In this document: positions 20,618 to 33,220 of the stretch, one piece after another
How the letters are laid out: each line of letters begins with the position of its first letter
Position numbering within the stretch: position 1 is the stretch's first letter
Assembly (NCBI GenBank): GCA_021464245.1
Contig: JADCRB010000056.1
Span: forward strand, 1,151,711-1,215,710
Reading direction: 5' to 3'
Source of the DNA: Carallia brachiata
Taxonomy: Eukaryota > Streptophyta > Magnoliopsida > Malpighiales > Rhizophoraceae
DNA: 64,000 nt
Notes under the pieces: generated by a model
What the model was told of the DNA's origin: nothing
What the model saw: the letters and a program-made list of their open reading frames with translations, nothing else
Database searches by the model: none
Made by a program: the position numbers and the translations under genes

Positions 20618-22700
20618 ATTCTAGTTTACAGGTGAGCAGTAATATATAGTACGAAAACTTTTTTTTACGATTTTTCATGAATTGATTTTTTTGCTGATTT
20701 GACAAGAAGCTTTTATTTTTTAAAACAAAAACTTATGTGAATTTAGTAGTACCCTAAATTTTAGGAATTTTTGTGAACAAATTTTTGTGATATTTATCTT
20801 TATTATTTACAAATGGCGAAAATTCAAAACCATGAGTAAACTTCATTTTAATTAATTAATTTTTGGTTTGTTTTCACATTGTGTTTTACGTTAATTTTAA
20901 ACTTATTTTGATAAAACTTATCTCGGCTTATGGGAAAAATAAAAGAATAAATATAGTGTCATTCAAACTCATAATCTTGGTCATAAAAGTTGTTGATAAT
21001 ATGTGAAGAAATCAATCATTTAAAAGTTTAAGTTATTTAATGTTCCAGAATTGATCGCATATTAAATTCCAAATTTTTTGCCGCTTTGCTATAAGCCAAT
21101 AGTGCTTCTTTCTACGCATGTATTTGGCAGAAGTGTTGAAGCATTTTGAGGAAGATGGTAAGTTTCGCTGCTTTCGGGGGCAATTGAACGAGGGTGTCAC
21201 CACGATCATGAACTTGTATAGGGCCTCTCAGTTGCTGTTTCCCGGTGAGACGATTCTTGAGGATGCCAAGAAATTCTCGTACCAGTTCCTGTGGGAAAAA
21301 CAAGCTTCTAATCAACTTGCGGACAAATGGAGCATTATCAAGGACTTACCTGGAGAGGTACCTTCTGTAATATTTTACTATTAGATTTTTCTACGGGCAC
21401 CAATAGAACTCCCTTCTATAAGCATGCATAATCAATGTTGCATGTTGTGTTAGCATATACATTTACTGACCAGTTACTTGCATAAACGATGTCATATTTA
21501 TTATATAAATGCATTTCAGGTGTACACTAACAATAATGTTAAAATATAGAAGAAACTGTGTGAGAATATATGTAAAAAAGAGAAGAGAAAAGATAACACA
21601 TAGAATTTATACGAGGTTAGGCGTAAACTCTATGTCATAGTAAAGAAATCTTAGATATATTCAATGATAACAAAATTGTAACAGGTTGAGTTCGCAATGG
21701 AGGTTCCTTGGTATGCCAGTTTACCTCGAGTGGAGGCGAGAATCTACATTGAGCAGTACGGCGAAGATGATGTTCGGATTAACAAAACTCTTTACAGGTT
21801 TTGCGGCTACCTCCCTTTTCCTTACCAATTGAAAGAATTTTGTATTTTCATCTCCTTCCGACCCATGTTTTGTCCAGTTGTATTCTTAATATCTCTTAAG
21901 AGACATCCTAATGGTCATCTATCTTCGAAGTCTCGAGTTCTATTTCCGTTAAGGGTATGAGCTACTCCACTGTTTACGTCACATTCCACTATAACTATTG
22001 GTGGACAAAAAGAAAGTCAAATTGTTACTGACTTTTTCGAAATAATGAATAGAGTATAGAGCAATGAGAGATTTCAATTAACAATTTTTCCCACTGTCTT
22101 GTTCGAGGCAGGTTGCCCAAGGCGCACAACAGTGAGTATCTGAAACTCGCTAAACTAGACTACAACAGTTGTCAAGCATTGCATCTTGCGGAGTGGAATC
22201 AATTTCAAAAGTTTGTTATCAATCAAAGCTCTTTTATCCTTTGTCATTTTGTTTGGAATTTAATGTACATTATTTATTTCTTGTGATAGTTATGGTAACT
22301 AATATGTTTAAAATTATATAAATCAATGCCTCATACCGATATATCTGTGACAAATAAAACAGGTGGTGTGAAGAATGTAATATAGAAACATTTGGGATAA
22401 GCGTCAGAAGCCTCTTGTTTGCTTATTTTCCGGCAGCTGCAAGTATATTTGAGCCAGAGAGGTCAAAAGAGCGGCTTGCATGGGCTAAGACTTCAATCCT
22501 GATTGAGACTATACAGGCTTATTTTGACGAGGATAACAATTCAAGTAAGCATAGGAAAGCGTTTGTACGTGAATTTAAGAGAAGTATTAGTGCGAAAGAA
22601 CCAGCTGCAAATAATGACAGGTAATTGTATTTATTGATCGATCATTTTGATGGACATTAATTTATCATATAATGCTCAGATAACTAGAAAGCGAGTTTTG

Positions 22701-22860
22701 GTGTAACGGGTAAAGGTACTCTAATGTGAATTTGAAGCCACAATTTTGAGTCGCAGAAATAGTCTATGTAAAAATAAGAGTAAAGTTGCATATATTCAGC
22801 CCATCTCTTATGTCCCACTAATTGAAAGCCTAGCGCTTTGGGACACCCCGATGCTTCCTT
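22701..22860 (+). mobile_element. tRNA-derived SINE (Au-type), diverged
   Basis: The plus strand GGTGTAACGGGTAAAGGTAC looks like the A-box region. GAGTCGCAGAAATAGTCT and the following GTAAAGTTGCATATATTCA match the body of the Au SINE family known in many flowering plants (GAGTCGTGGAAACAGCCTC...GTAAGGCTGCGTACAATAGACC). It sits in the CPS intron 22621-22995. Heavily mutated and without a clear TSD. Confidence 0.65.
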
Positions 22861-23792
22861 CCTTCACTTTGGATGTGCCGTTGAGGCACCTCCAGCTCTC
22901 AAGCCTTAAAAACGTGCTAGGGTTTGAACCCTTTATCTCTACTTATGGTTCAATGGGTATGCCTGAAATTTAATATGTAATTTTTTGTGTTGTAGGAGAT
23001 GGAAACTTGTTAAAATCCTGATTGAAACAGTAAATCATTTCTCCGAAGAATTGATGAGACGCGGTCGAGATGTTGGCTTCAGTTTACATCGGCCAGTGAG
23101 TTACTAGACAACAGTATAATGAATTATAGCTCACAAACATGTGTTTGATACTTAAAATTGCTTAAATATTTAACGTTTATTGACAGGTAGCAATCGTGAA
23201 AATGTTCTTCCTTTTCTATTTATATTTAATTAAATTATACAGTGGGAGCAATAGCTACAAACGTGGGAAGAGACAGGAGATAGGCACCAAGGAGAAGCAC
23301 AACTGCTTGTACAACTAATAAATCTCACAAGTGGCCATTGGGTCTCTGAGTAGCTAGTCATGACCAATCATCATCATCAATATGAGATATTATCCCAAAT
23401 TACAAACAGAATATGCTGGCAACTTGGTCACTACCAGAAGCAAAAGGTTAATTGGTTACTAACAGACCATAAAATTTTTATTTTCGTTTTTTTTCCTTTT
23501 GGACTAATTCAATATCACGCCACAATCTTTTTTATTTTTTTTTTATCTTTTTCAGGTAAATGATTGTGGCACCTATAACAATAATAGCTGCTGCAAAATC
23601 ACAACTGCTGAAATAGAGGTTGACGTGCAAAGGCTTGTGCAATTTGTACTAGAAAATACTGAGGATGGGATCCACACCAAGATCAAAGAAAAGTTTCTAG
23701 TAGTGGCCAAGAGTTTCTACAACACAGCCTATTGCGATACTGAGACAATCGATAATCACATCAACAAAGTTCTTTTTGAAAAAATAATGTGA

Positions 23793-26684
23793 GCTTTGAA
23801 TTGAAGGTGATTGTCCATGAAAATTGCAAGACTCTTTTGGAGGGAATTCAAAGTTCAAAAATCAGTTTAGTTGTTGGCAGCCTTCCTTTTCCGCATAAGG
23901 AGATGTTCGAGTTCAATCTCTAGTCACTTATTCCACTTTTGGTTATGTGTTTTAGTTTGGTTTATGATATTTTGTGAGCTGATGATTGAAGAAGTTATCG
24001 TTGATATGTATTTTCTGCTAAGTATGGACTTTGTTTGTATCAGTGGATAAACTAGTCATATAAACTAGTTACTCTCCTAGAGTATGGCTTTTTTGTACTT
24101 TTCCACATTCACTAGTACAATTCAATATAAATATATGAAGGGTCCAACTACAATGCCATAGAAAATGAGTAAGAGAGGAAGGTGGGTTGAAGTAGCAGAC
24201 GTGAGTCCCAGCCAAAACCCTCTCCTTTTTCATTTTTTTTTGGTTAAAAAATATTAGCATGTGTGCATGGTTAAGTAAGGATTTGGATACAAACTTCTTT
24301 AATGATTGTTTAAGAAAGTAAGAACTTTTCTAATAACTATCAACACATTTTTATCATCCCTCTTGCGCATTTATTTTAACTATTTGTATATCACAAGCTT
24401 TTCAAAAAAATAAATAAATAAATAAATAAATAGAAAGACGTTAACCGCATATAAACAACATGCCTCCTCACCATGTCCCTCTTCCCTGGTTCGAATCTCT
24501 GGCTCTCTAACTTTTTCCAAAAATGAAATGCAAACCGTTATGGGTGATGTTGCCCCCAAAACTCAAATCTCCTCCACCCTTGCTTTGCTGGCTTTTTGGA
24601 ACTTTAACACACTGTTTAGGCTCTTTGGTTCCTTACTCTTTCAAAACCAACAAAGTAGCACAGAGGTTATATGGCATTACCAAACAGCTTTCAAACTGTT
24701 GTTTACAACTGAACAACAATTAGCAAGTTCTAAATGCAGAACCTAACACCCATTAAATAAATGCTCAGAAGTTCCCACTGTTTTTTAGTCAATGCTCAAG
24801 AGTTTTGCTTGCAATAGTTCTTAAAAATCTCCCAGAAAATTCAGGAGGTTGGAGGCACCCAAATTGAAAAGATAAAATATGAATAAAGCCAGGATGGAAT
24901 TTCGATTGCAGCTGTAACTTGGATTGATAAATATGTTATCAATTACACGAATTAGTTAAACACAGCCTGATAACCTATTTTTATCTTTTATGCTATATGC
25001 TATTACGCTAAATATACAAATTACAAAATCACATGCCAAAAATTTGGACCCATGATGAAACAAAAAGAATGAGACTGGACAATTTCGCCATCTGGTCATA
25101 TGGTGCATATGGTAACCTTCTATCTTTTCATTTATGGGATTTATGCCTGTATCTTCAGCTTCTTGCCAAGTTTCCGAAAGCTATAGCACCTTAATAGGTG
25201 CAACGTTGCAACTTTCTTAAAGTCAATGTTAGTCGACCTTGAACAATGGCTGCTTCACCTTAGTCATCAATTTCTTGAACCCACTCTAAATCTGAAACCA
25301 AGTAATGCCAACATTTAAACCGTGTAAAATTCCAGGGAATTAGGACACTATTCATGAAAAGGGGGTATTGGGCCAAATGGGTCAGTGATTAGAATTTCCT
25401 GACAGCAATCGACATCACTAACAGAAAGGAAAAAGATGTCAAAAGAGACAGTGTTGGTTTGTGAATATGAAGGCAGGCGGAAGCAGCAAGCATTATGCAC
25501 ATGCACAGCAGAACAGACTGACGGGGAGAGAGAGACCCTGAAGGACAGATTCCACAGCAGCGTTTGGGATAAGGAGCCCAACAATCTGCTGGTTATCGCT
25601 GGTAGTTTCTAAGCGGACAACATGGAGAAGCCTATGGCTTAGGCGGGCCTGCAGAGGTGGTCACTTGAAGGTTTAGTTTTCCTTCAATGAGTAGGCGCAC
25701 ACAAAAATTCATCGTTCATCTTAGAATAATAAAAAAGCCGTTTCATACCTGCTTAGAAAGTGCCTTCTCAATAGTACCCCAAACAGGGGGAATGATCCCG
25801 CCCAAAACATTAACTTCCTGCAGTCTTCTGCCAACTGTACAAAACCTGCCGAGCTTACAATTTTCGGCCGTGCATGCACTGTGGATAAAATCAACAATAA
25901 GCTTAATCAAAACAAGATAAAGAAATAGAAGGCCCAACTGTTTAATGGAATTCATTGAAGTTTAACCACAAAAATAGATGAGTCAGAACGCACATGAAAT
26001 AATCAGTCCTTTATTTCACTTCAAAAAGATCTCTCTGTATTCCTTCTCACACACACACACACCAAAGAAAGCCATGCCCAAAACCGTTATCAATTACACA
26101 ATCAAACCCGGGTAAAAAATCCCACTTAATCTTTGCAAGCCACCGAGTTCCCAATTGACTCTTTAAACACAGGAATTGTTGATCCCTTCACCACATCAAT
26201 GCCCAAATAAGAAAGCCCCAAATAGAACATAATAGAAACAAAAAATGAAAAATAATCCTAAATTCCCATTTTTCGAAATTCAAATGCAGGAGTATTTTTC
26301 CATCCGGAGTCATCATATTTAATCTTTTGGACAACACAGACAATTATTTCCCCCATACCTGTTTAGATGAAACTTCAAATTCATCTTCCCAACCACTCTG
26401 CTCCTTCTCCAAGGATGACAATTTTCTATATTTGATTTTCAACTCAGCTAGAGGCATTTCCGTGAGGAAAGTAAAAACAGTTTATTAAAAGCAATCAATA
26501 GGTTTCTTCAGGCATGATAGATTTGATACCTTAACGACTCCCCAGCAGCAGGTAAGATTGAACATCCCACAAGCAGAACTGGGACAAAATTTTCATGAAT
26601 AAGTTGCAACAGTTGAAAGACGAGAGTACAAATATCTAAAGAGAAAGAAAGATCCAGAAACAATTATACTCCCGTAGTGAGAAG
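23793..26684. other. Non-coding region between CPS and IMPDH pseudogenes
   Basis: I see no convincing exon. It has the CPS 3' flank, an (AAAT)n microsatellite at 24408-24430 and an AC run at about 26049. Open frames up to 88 codons are isolated and show no recognisable domain. Part of it (25300-26600) is less AT-rich and could hold decayed upstream IMPDH or other sequence, but I cannot support that. Confidence 0.5.
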
Positions 26685-28031
26685 GTAGCATATGCTGTGG
26701 TTACTGAATTGTTGATGAGTCCCGTCGTCAAGTCCCCGGATTCCAGGATTGTTGATCAGTTCGATAATGATACGCTGCCTTGCGTCTTGGTTACTGAATC
26801 TGATGCCGATAACTTCTTGATTTCTGATCTTTTTTATTTGTAATTATTTTTCTTTTTATTAATTCTTTATTAAATCTAGTTTCGCTTTTTTTTTTCCTTT
26901 TTCTTTTTATTTTTTTTGGTTGTGATTTTGGATTAGGTGCTGCCAAGTTAAAGGTTTTAGGCTATGTAACAAAGTCTGATTGGTTGGCTCTAGAAGACAA
27001 GGAATTGAAATTGGTTGATTACATGCATACTAGTAGGGATTCGAAGATGTTTGTGCCATGGAAGTACGACTTGGGGCAGATAGATGCATTTTTGAAACAA
27101 GAAGAGTCTGATTTTGTAGTGCTGGAGAAGGATAGAGGAGTGGTTGATGTGGTGAGCAAGGATAAGGTGGAGAGGGTGAAGGGGTATCCCAAGTTTGGCA
27201 AGGGGACGGTGGGCTCTGATGGGACGTGGATGTTTGGGGCGGCGATTGGGACAAGGGAAGTTGACAAGGAGAGGCTACAGCATTTGGTTAAGGCTAGGGT
27301 TAATGCGGTGGTGTTGGATAGTTCACAAGGCAACTCTATTTATCAGATTGGGGATGATAAAGTATGTGAAACAGACTTATCCGGAGTTGGATGTGATTAG
27401 CGGGAACGTGGTGACCATGAAGCAGGCCCAGAATTTGATCAAGGCTGGTGTGGAGGGATTGAGAGTTGGGGTGGGGTCCGGCTCTATATGCACCACCCAA
27501 GAGGTTTGTGCAGTTGGCCGAGGACAGGTAAATGATTGTCTCCCTCTGTTTTCTACCTAGTATTTCAACTAGAAAGTCTACTTTGCGATAAGTATCACAA
27601 GGTACATGGTTGAAGAAGTTATGCAGCAGAAGCAATTTACATTTGCAGTAGGCGAACATGTTCTGTTCTTGATTGAAGTTGAATTCGTCTACTGGGAAAT
27701 ATGTAGTTAAAGTTGCAGTTGGTGGGATTTTTTTTTTTTTTTATAATTTTTATTGTCTCCTTATGGGTTTTGCTCCCAATTCTTAGCAGCAGTAGATGCT
27801 CCCTGATCTGATTTGAAATTTTGAACAAAAATTATTTCGTCGGAGAGGCTATATCATCTTTCCGTGGAAAAATATTATTGTTTTCTTAGGAAATTCAAAT
27901 ACAAGAAAGGAGGATGGATAAATTCTATTGCAGTTGAGTTGTGCAACCGGCCACTAATGTGGTGAGGTTAATGACATAGTGGTTAAAGGTAAAGGATTTT
28001 TTTGTTTTCTTTGTTTTCATTGATTGGGTTT

Positions 28032-28054
28032 GGGGGGGGGGGGGGGGGGGGGGG
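28032..28054 (+). repeat. G homopolymer of about 23 bases
   Basis: GGTTT is followed by 23 G, then TGGGAGGAGGGAGGG. It lies in the intron of the IMPDH pseudogene. Length in the assembly may be unreliable. Confidence 0.9.
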
Positions 28055-28236
28055 TGGGAGGAGGGAGGGTTGTGTAAATTCCGACTAATTTGCAATTGCA
28101 GAATGGTCTCCCGACTAGGAAATACCTTGATATGGGCTCCTTAGAAGCATTGATTAAAGGGAGAGATCAACGACACTTGGGTGATGCAGCCAAGCTAAAG
28201 ATTGCCCAAGGAGTTGTAGGAGTAGTCGCAGATAAT

Positions 28237-28241
28237 GGTTC
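28237..28241. repeat. Target-site duplication of copia element (left copy GGTTC)
   Basis: GGTTC at 28237-28241 and again at 33221-33225 bracket the copia LTRs. Removing the element and one copy restores the IMPDH reading GGT TCT GTA TTG (Gly-Ser-Val-Leu), so both the site and the insertion event are certain. Confidence 0.92.
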
Positions 28242-28740
28242 TGTTGAGATTTGGATTTGATAGACTATCTATACTGATTACTTAAGCAGAATAACAATTT
28301 GGTACAAAAGCAAAAACACGAGAATTTACGAGTTCAGCTAATAACTTACATCCACAGGAAGACAATTATAAAATATTTTACTATAAAATAATGTGAGATT
28401 TACAAAGTATACTCAATATACCTTACTACTCAGAACCCAAATACACCCGAGATCACTCAACACTCACTATTTTCTCTCATAATAGTTTGCATTTGTTTTT
28501 GCTCCAGAATGGTTTTTACTGATGCAAGGCCAATGGCCTTTTATAGAGGACTTCGATGATGGCACATCATAAATACCATCAAGCCATCACATGGCATCAC
28601 ATGCCATCCATCACCAATGAATGTCTGTCATCCTCCAACATATGGGTATGGATAAGCTTATCCATTTATCAATCCAAGCATTACAAATGCCTTGGATTTT
28701 CGAATGCCTGTACACAATTAAGAAGGCACATGTTCTAATA
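28242..28740 (-). repeat. 3' LTR of copia element
   Basis: Left copy on the plus strand. It shares with 32710-33220 long stretches such as GATGCAAGGCCAATGGCCTT and CATCCTCCAACRTATGGGTA. Differences are substitutions and small indels, including a 20-bp stretch (GCATTACAAATGCCTTGG region) present only here. Confidence 0.92.
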
Positions 28741-28809
28741 AATCTCTACCTTGACTTTTAGATTGCATCAAGACCTTCACAGTTCTTCTCCAAACATCTT
28801 ATGCATACC

Positions 28810-29106
28810 TCAGTTATTGCGAACAACGATCAAATTGAAACAATGTTTGAATTTGACTGTCAGAATAGCCTTCGTCATCATGTCAGCAGGATTATCGGCT
28901 GGACTAATCTTTTCCACTGAGACATCTCCTTCTGATATGATCTCACGGACAAATTGATACCTAACATCGATATGCTTGGTTCTCTCGTAGTATGTTTGAT
29001 TTTTAGTCAAATGTATAGCACTTTGACTATCACAATATACAACAATAGGACTTTGTTGTAAACCCATATTGCCAATGAGACCTCGCAACCATAATGCTTC
29101 TTTCAC
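28810..29106 (-). pseudogene. copia RNase H fragment
   Basis: Minus strand EALWLRGLIGNMGLQQSPIV is followed by YCDSQSAIHLTKNQTYYERT and KHIDVRYQFVREII. The last active-site region has NPADMMTKA. This is the C-terminal RNase H typical of copia Pol, with the central Asp (CDSQSA) kept. It ends just before the 3' LTR. The frame upstream is broken. Confidence 0.88.
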
Positions 29107-29645
29107 TACTTCTTTAATTGCCCTATACTTGGATTCTGTAGTAGATAAGGCAATGGTAGACTGTAAAATTGCTTTCTAGCTAATAGCACAACCAGAAAGA
29201 GTGAAAAAATAACCTGTCATGGGTCTCCTCTTGTCCAAATCACCAGCATAGTTGGAATCAACGTATTTGACTATATTACCATCGATGTTGCTATTTCTGT
29301 CGTAAACCAAACAACATCTGTAGTTCCTCTGAGATATTGTAGGATCCATTTCACCGCTTCCCAGTGAGCTTTATCGGGATTTCCCATGAACTTGGAAATG
29401 ACACTGATCGCATGTGAAATGTCAGGATGAGTACGAACCATAACATACACGATGCTACCGACTATACTGCTATATGGAACTCAGACCATTTGCTCCATTC
29501 CCTCAATTATTTGAGGTAATTGTGTTGCAGATAGTTTGGAATGAGCAGCTAATGGAGTGCTCACAGGTTTGCAATTTTGCATCTCAAACCGCTCTTGAAC
29601 CTTTTCAATGTACCTTTTCTATTACAGGTACAAGGTTCCTTTGTG

Positions 29646-29972
29646 TCAATCTCTGTGAATCTCAATCCCCAGTATCTTCTTGGCAGCTCCTAAGTCTTTC
29701 ATTTCAAATTTCGTATTCAGTTGAGCTTTCAACTGGATGATTTCTGACATGTTATTTGTAGCAATTAGCATGTTATTAACATAGAGCAATAGATAGATGA
29801 GCGAACCGTCAGACAACTTTTTATGATAGAAACAACTATCAAATTTGCTCATTGAATATCCGTTGTTGATCATAAAGCTGTCAAACCGCTTGCACCACTG
29901 CTTGGATGACTGCTTGAGACCATAAAGTGATCTTTTCAACAGACACGCTTGATCTCTCTTCGTTAAATTCAC
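29646..29972 (-). pseudogene. copia reverse transcriptase fragment
   Basis: Minus strand ACLLKRSLYGLKQSSKQWCK, then LLLYVNNMLIATNN and MKDLGAAKKILGIEIHRD. The copia catalytic YVDD box reads YVNN, so both metal-binding Asp residues are lost. Flanking parts of RT are in other frames. Confidence 0.88.
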
Positions 29973-31941
29973 AAGCTAACACATGTAAATCTTTTCATCA
30001 TGATTTCCATGCAAGAATGCTATTTTAATATCAAGCTACTCTAACTCTAGATCAAATAAGGCAATAATTGTAATTAACATTCAAATAAAATTGTGGTTTG
30101 CTATAGAAGAAAATACTTCGTGAAAGTCAATACCTTCTCATTGTGTAAAGCCTTTTGCAATGCGGCCTGCCTTATATCGTGCATCCTCAACTCTGAGGAT
30201 TCTTTCCTTTCGCTTGTACACCTATTTTTGCCCAACGATCTTCTGACCCTTCGGCGGTTTCACCTACTCCTAAGTTGATTCTTACGCAGAAACTCTATTT
30301 CCTCTGTTATGGCAGTAAGCCATTTAAAGGATTATAGACCAGAGACAATCCCTTGATAAGAACTGGGTTCTGAATCATCAATCTCTTCAGCTGTAAATAG
30401 GGCAGATACAGTTGATCTCGATTTGTATCGGATGGACAATATGATTTCTCTTTTTCCTTTGCCTTTGGCAATATTGTAAGAGTCCATGTCTGACTCTACA
30501 GCTTCTAATTTGGCCTGCTTCTTATAAGTTCTATTGCTTTTGAATCTCCATCTTCATCTACTGGTTTGTTTTCACTGCCTTCCTACACCAGATCTAGAAC
30601 CTTCACCTTTGGCTCCACTTGCTTGCTGACTTCATCTCCCTCAATCATGACAAATTCCTTTGCTTTTGGGAGCAAAGCATACTTATCGAAGGTCACATCC
30701 TTGCTGATAATAATTTAGGTGAATTTGGATCAATGCACCACATCCTGTATTCTCTGACCCCTTCTGTATAGCCTAGAAATATGCACTTATTTGCCCCCAG
30801 CCCAAGTTTGTCTTCCTTTTTATAAGCATAAGCAAGACAAGCAAATACTCTATCTCTTTGGGAGTCTTCAACTCAATTGCTATTGATGGCGACTGGTTAA
30901 CTAAGTAGCAAGCCATATTGATAGCTTCAGAGATAGCAAACAATGAGCCCTCTACAAAAATGTTTTGTTCATCTGTTCTACAACTCTAGTCTGCTGTGGT
31001 GTATGTCTGACTATGCAGTGTTAGATGATATCTTCATTCTTGCAAAACTCATCAAACTCACCAGAACAGTACTTGAGGTCATTGTCAGTCCTCAAGCACT
31101 TAATCTTTTTGCTTGTCTGCTTCTCGATCAACATCTTCCATTATTTAAATTTGGTGAACACCTCACTTTTCTATTTGAAAAGGTACACCCACACTTTCTA
31201 GAAAAATCATCAATGAAAGTTAACAGATATCGTTTACCACCTTTGGATGGTACTGAAGTAGGCCCCCACAAGTCCGAGTGGATATGGTCCACTATCTCTT
31301 TGGTCCTATAGACAGCTATACTGAATTTGACTATAGTCTATTTCCTGAAGATGCAGTGCTCACAGAACTCTAGTTTGCTGATTTTCTAATCTCTAAGCAA
31401 AACTCGTCTACTCAATTAGGTCATGCCCCACTCACTTATGTGTCATAGTCAAATGTGTCATAGTTGAGTGATTCTAAGACTAGAATCTGCTATTGAAATA
31501 TTAGCACCTCTGATATCTATACTACCTTGAAGATGGCAGAGACTGTTGACTAGATTTCCTTTTATCATGATCAGTGTAACCTTGCACATTTAAGAACTCC
31601 ACCTTCAATTGAGTACTAATAGCTGTGATTGTCAAGAATACTCAATGATATGAGATTCTTTTTAAACTCTGGATCATGGTGAACCTCCAATGTCCTGATA
31701 ATGCCATCATATATCTTGATTCGAACAGTACCTATATCAATAATATATAGAGTTTTGTTGTTTCCTAATAAGACTGTTCCTCCACTGATTGGTTTTTATG
31801 TGGAAAACCAGTGCTTATTAGGGCATATGTGAAACGTACAACCTAAATCAAGGATCCACTCATCATGTGTGCCACCAATGGACACTGTCAGAATATTATC
31901 ACCATTTGAGCTTTCTCCTTCACTGGCTACATTTGCTGTAT

Positions 31942-32538
31942 TTAGAGAATTTTTTTCTTTCTACTTCTCTTTGTCTTTGCACTTAGGACAATTCTTCCAA
32001 ACATGCCCTTTTTTGTAACAGTAATAATAGGTCGCCTTACTGTGTCTGGATTTAGATTTGGACTTTCCTCTACTGCTGGACCCCTTTTGGGTTGTCTTCC
32101 TCTGACAACCAAGCCATCTGCTTGAGTTAATGATGCTTTCAAATCATCTAAGGAAAGACTTTCTTTGGAATACAACATCGTGTCGAACAAAAGTCTCATA
32201 AGAGGGCAGTAGTTTACACAACAACATGATAGCCTGATGGTCATTATCATTTTAACATCAACATTTTTCAATTCCAAAGTTATCTTGTTGAACTCAGCTA
32301 GGAAATCTTGGATGGGTGTTCTTTCCTTCATCTGGAAGGTGTAGAGGCAGTGTTTTAAATACACCCTGTTGATTAGGGACTTTGTCATGTAGCGAGCTTC
32401 CAATTTTGAACACAAGCCATCTAGCATGGTTTGATCTACAACTTCGCATAGGACCTTACCTAATAAGCACAGTAGTATTGTGGTAAGTGCCTTCTTCATG
32501 AGCTTCTCCTTCTCCTCTTTGGACAACATCTCAAGCAA
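31942..32538 (-). pseudogene. copia gag fragment
   Basis: The open frame of 198 codons has the UBN2/copia-gag pattern: LCEVVDQTMLDGLCSKLEAR, then MTKSLINRVYLKHCLYTFQM and IQDFLAEFNKITLELKNV. In the next frame near 32035-31980 a zinc knuckle reads YYYCYKKGHVWKNC, with the first Cys replaced. Gag packages RNA. Here the N-terminus and knuckle are frame-broken. Confidence 0.82.
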
Positions 32539-32709
32539 TTCCTTCTTGCCTTTGAGTTCTTGTTCTAGTCTTTCTTGGACTAATAAGGCCCATACCTTGA
32601 TGCGTCACATGTTGAAGTCATTTTTATTATCAAATTTGTCTACGTCATATTTTCATCTTTTCAACATCTTGAAATATTAGTAGCAATCAGTTGGGCTCTG
32701 ATAGCAATT

Positions 32710-33220
32710 TGTTGAGATTTGGACCTGTTAGACCCTTGGATTTATACTGATTACATAAGTGGAATAATAATTTGGTGGTAAAAATAAAACAAGCACAAAG
32801 TCGAAGACATGAGAGTTTATGTGGTTCGGCTTATAGTGTACGTTCACGAAAAGACGATCAAAGAATATTTCACTACGAAATAATAGGAGATTTACAAAGT
32901 GCAGTCAATATACCCCACTACCTAGAAACCAAATACACCTGAGATCGCTCAACACTCACTATTTTCTCTAGTAACAATTTGCATTTGTTTTCCTCTGGAA
33001 TGATTTTTATTGATGCAAGGCCAATGGCCTTTTATAGAGGAGTTCGATGATGGCACATTGTAAATGCCATCAGGCCATCATATGGCATCACATGCCATCC
33101 ATCGCCAATGAATGTCTGTCATCCTCCAACGTATGGGTATGGATAAGCTTATTCATTTATCAATCCATGCCTTGGATTTTTGGATGCCTGTGCACAATTA
33201 AAAAGGTACATGTTCCAATA
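32710..33220 (-). repeat. 5' LTR of copia element
   Basis: Right copy, adjacent to the PBS on its left side and to the GGTTC duplication (33221-33225) on its right. The next base continues the IMPDH exon. Confidence 0.92.

Larger units (their letters stand above)
17978..23792 (+). pseudogene. Copalyl diphosphate synthase-like (TPS-c) pseudogene, 5'-truncated
   Basis: Eleven exons can be spliced by GT-AG (one GC-AG): 17978-18161, 19242-19455, 19802-19922, 19991-20103, 21131-21357, 21685-21797, 22112-22210, 22363-22620, 22996-23095, 23243-23446, 23556-23792. Segments such as WAVDRLQRLGICRYFQTEIN, NLYRASQLLFPGETILEDAK, VPWYASLPRVEARIYIEQYG and FEPERSKERLAWAKTSILIE are typical of class II CPS, which protonates GGPP to ent-copalyl diphosphate in plastids. 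The catalytic DXDD reads VLDD (20040-20051). Exon 2 needs one extra base near 19426 to stay in frame. TAG stops lie at 23252 and 23351. The N-terminal exons are missing; the gypsy LTR ends 69 bp upstream. Intron phases match the KS gene below. There is no sign that a working copy is present in the window. Confidence 0.93.
28242..33220 (-). mobile_element. Ty1/copia LTR retrotransposon, degenerate, inserted in IMPDH pseudogene
   Basis: LTRs at 28242-28740 (499 bp) and 32710-33220 (511 bp) begin TGTTGAGATTTGGA and end TGTTCYAATA, flanked by GGTTC duplications. On the minus strand, next to the right (5') LTR, comes TATCAGAGCCCAAC (about 32703-32690), the core of a primer-binding site for initiator tRNA-Met. 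Then gag (32538-31942), a decayed protease-integrase region, RT (29972-29646) and RNase H (29106-28810). The gag to RNase H order, with integrase before RT, is the copia layout. Many stops make it inactive. Confidence 0.92.

Noticed and set aside
25348..25955. Isolated 70-78 codon frames between CPS and IMPDH pseudogenes
   Set aside because: No domain or splice context, and open frames on both strands.
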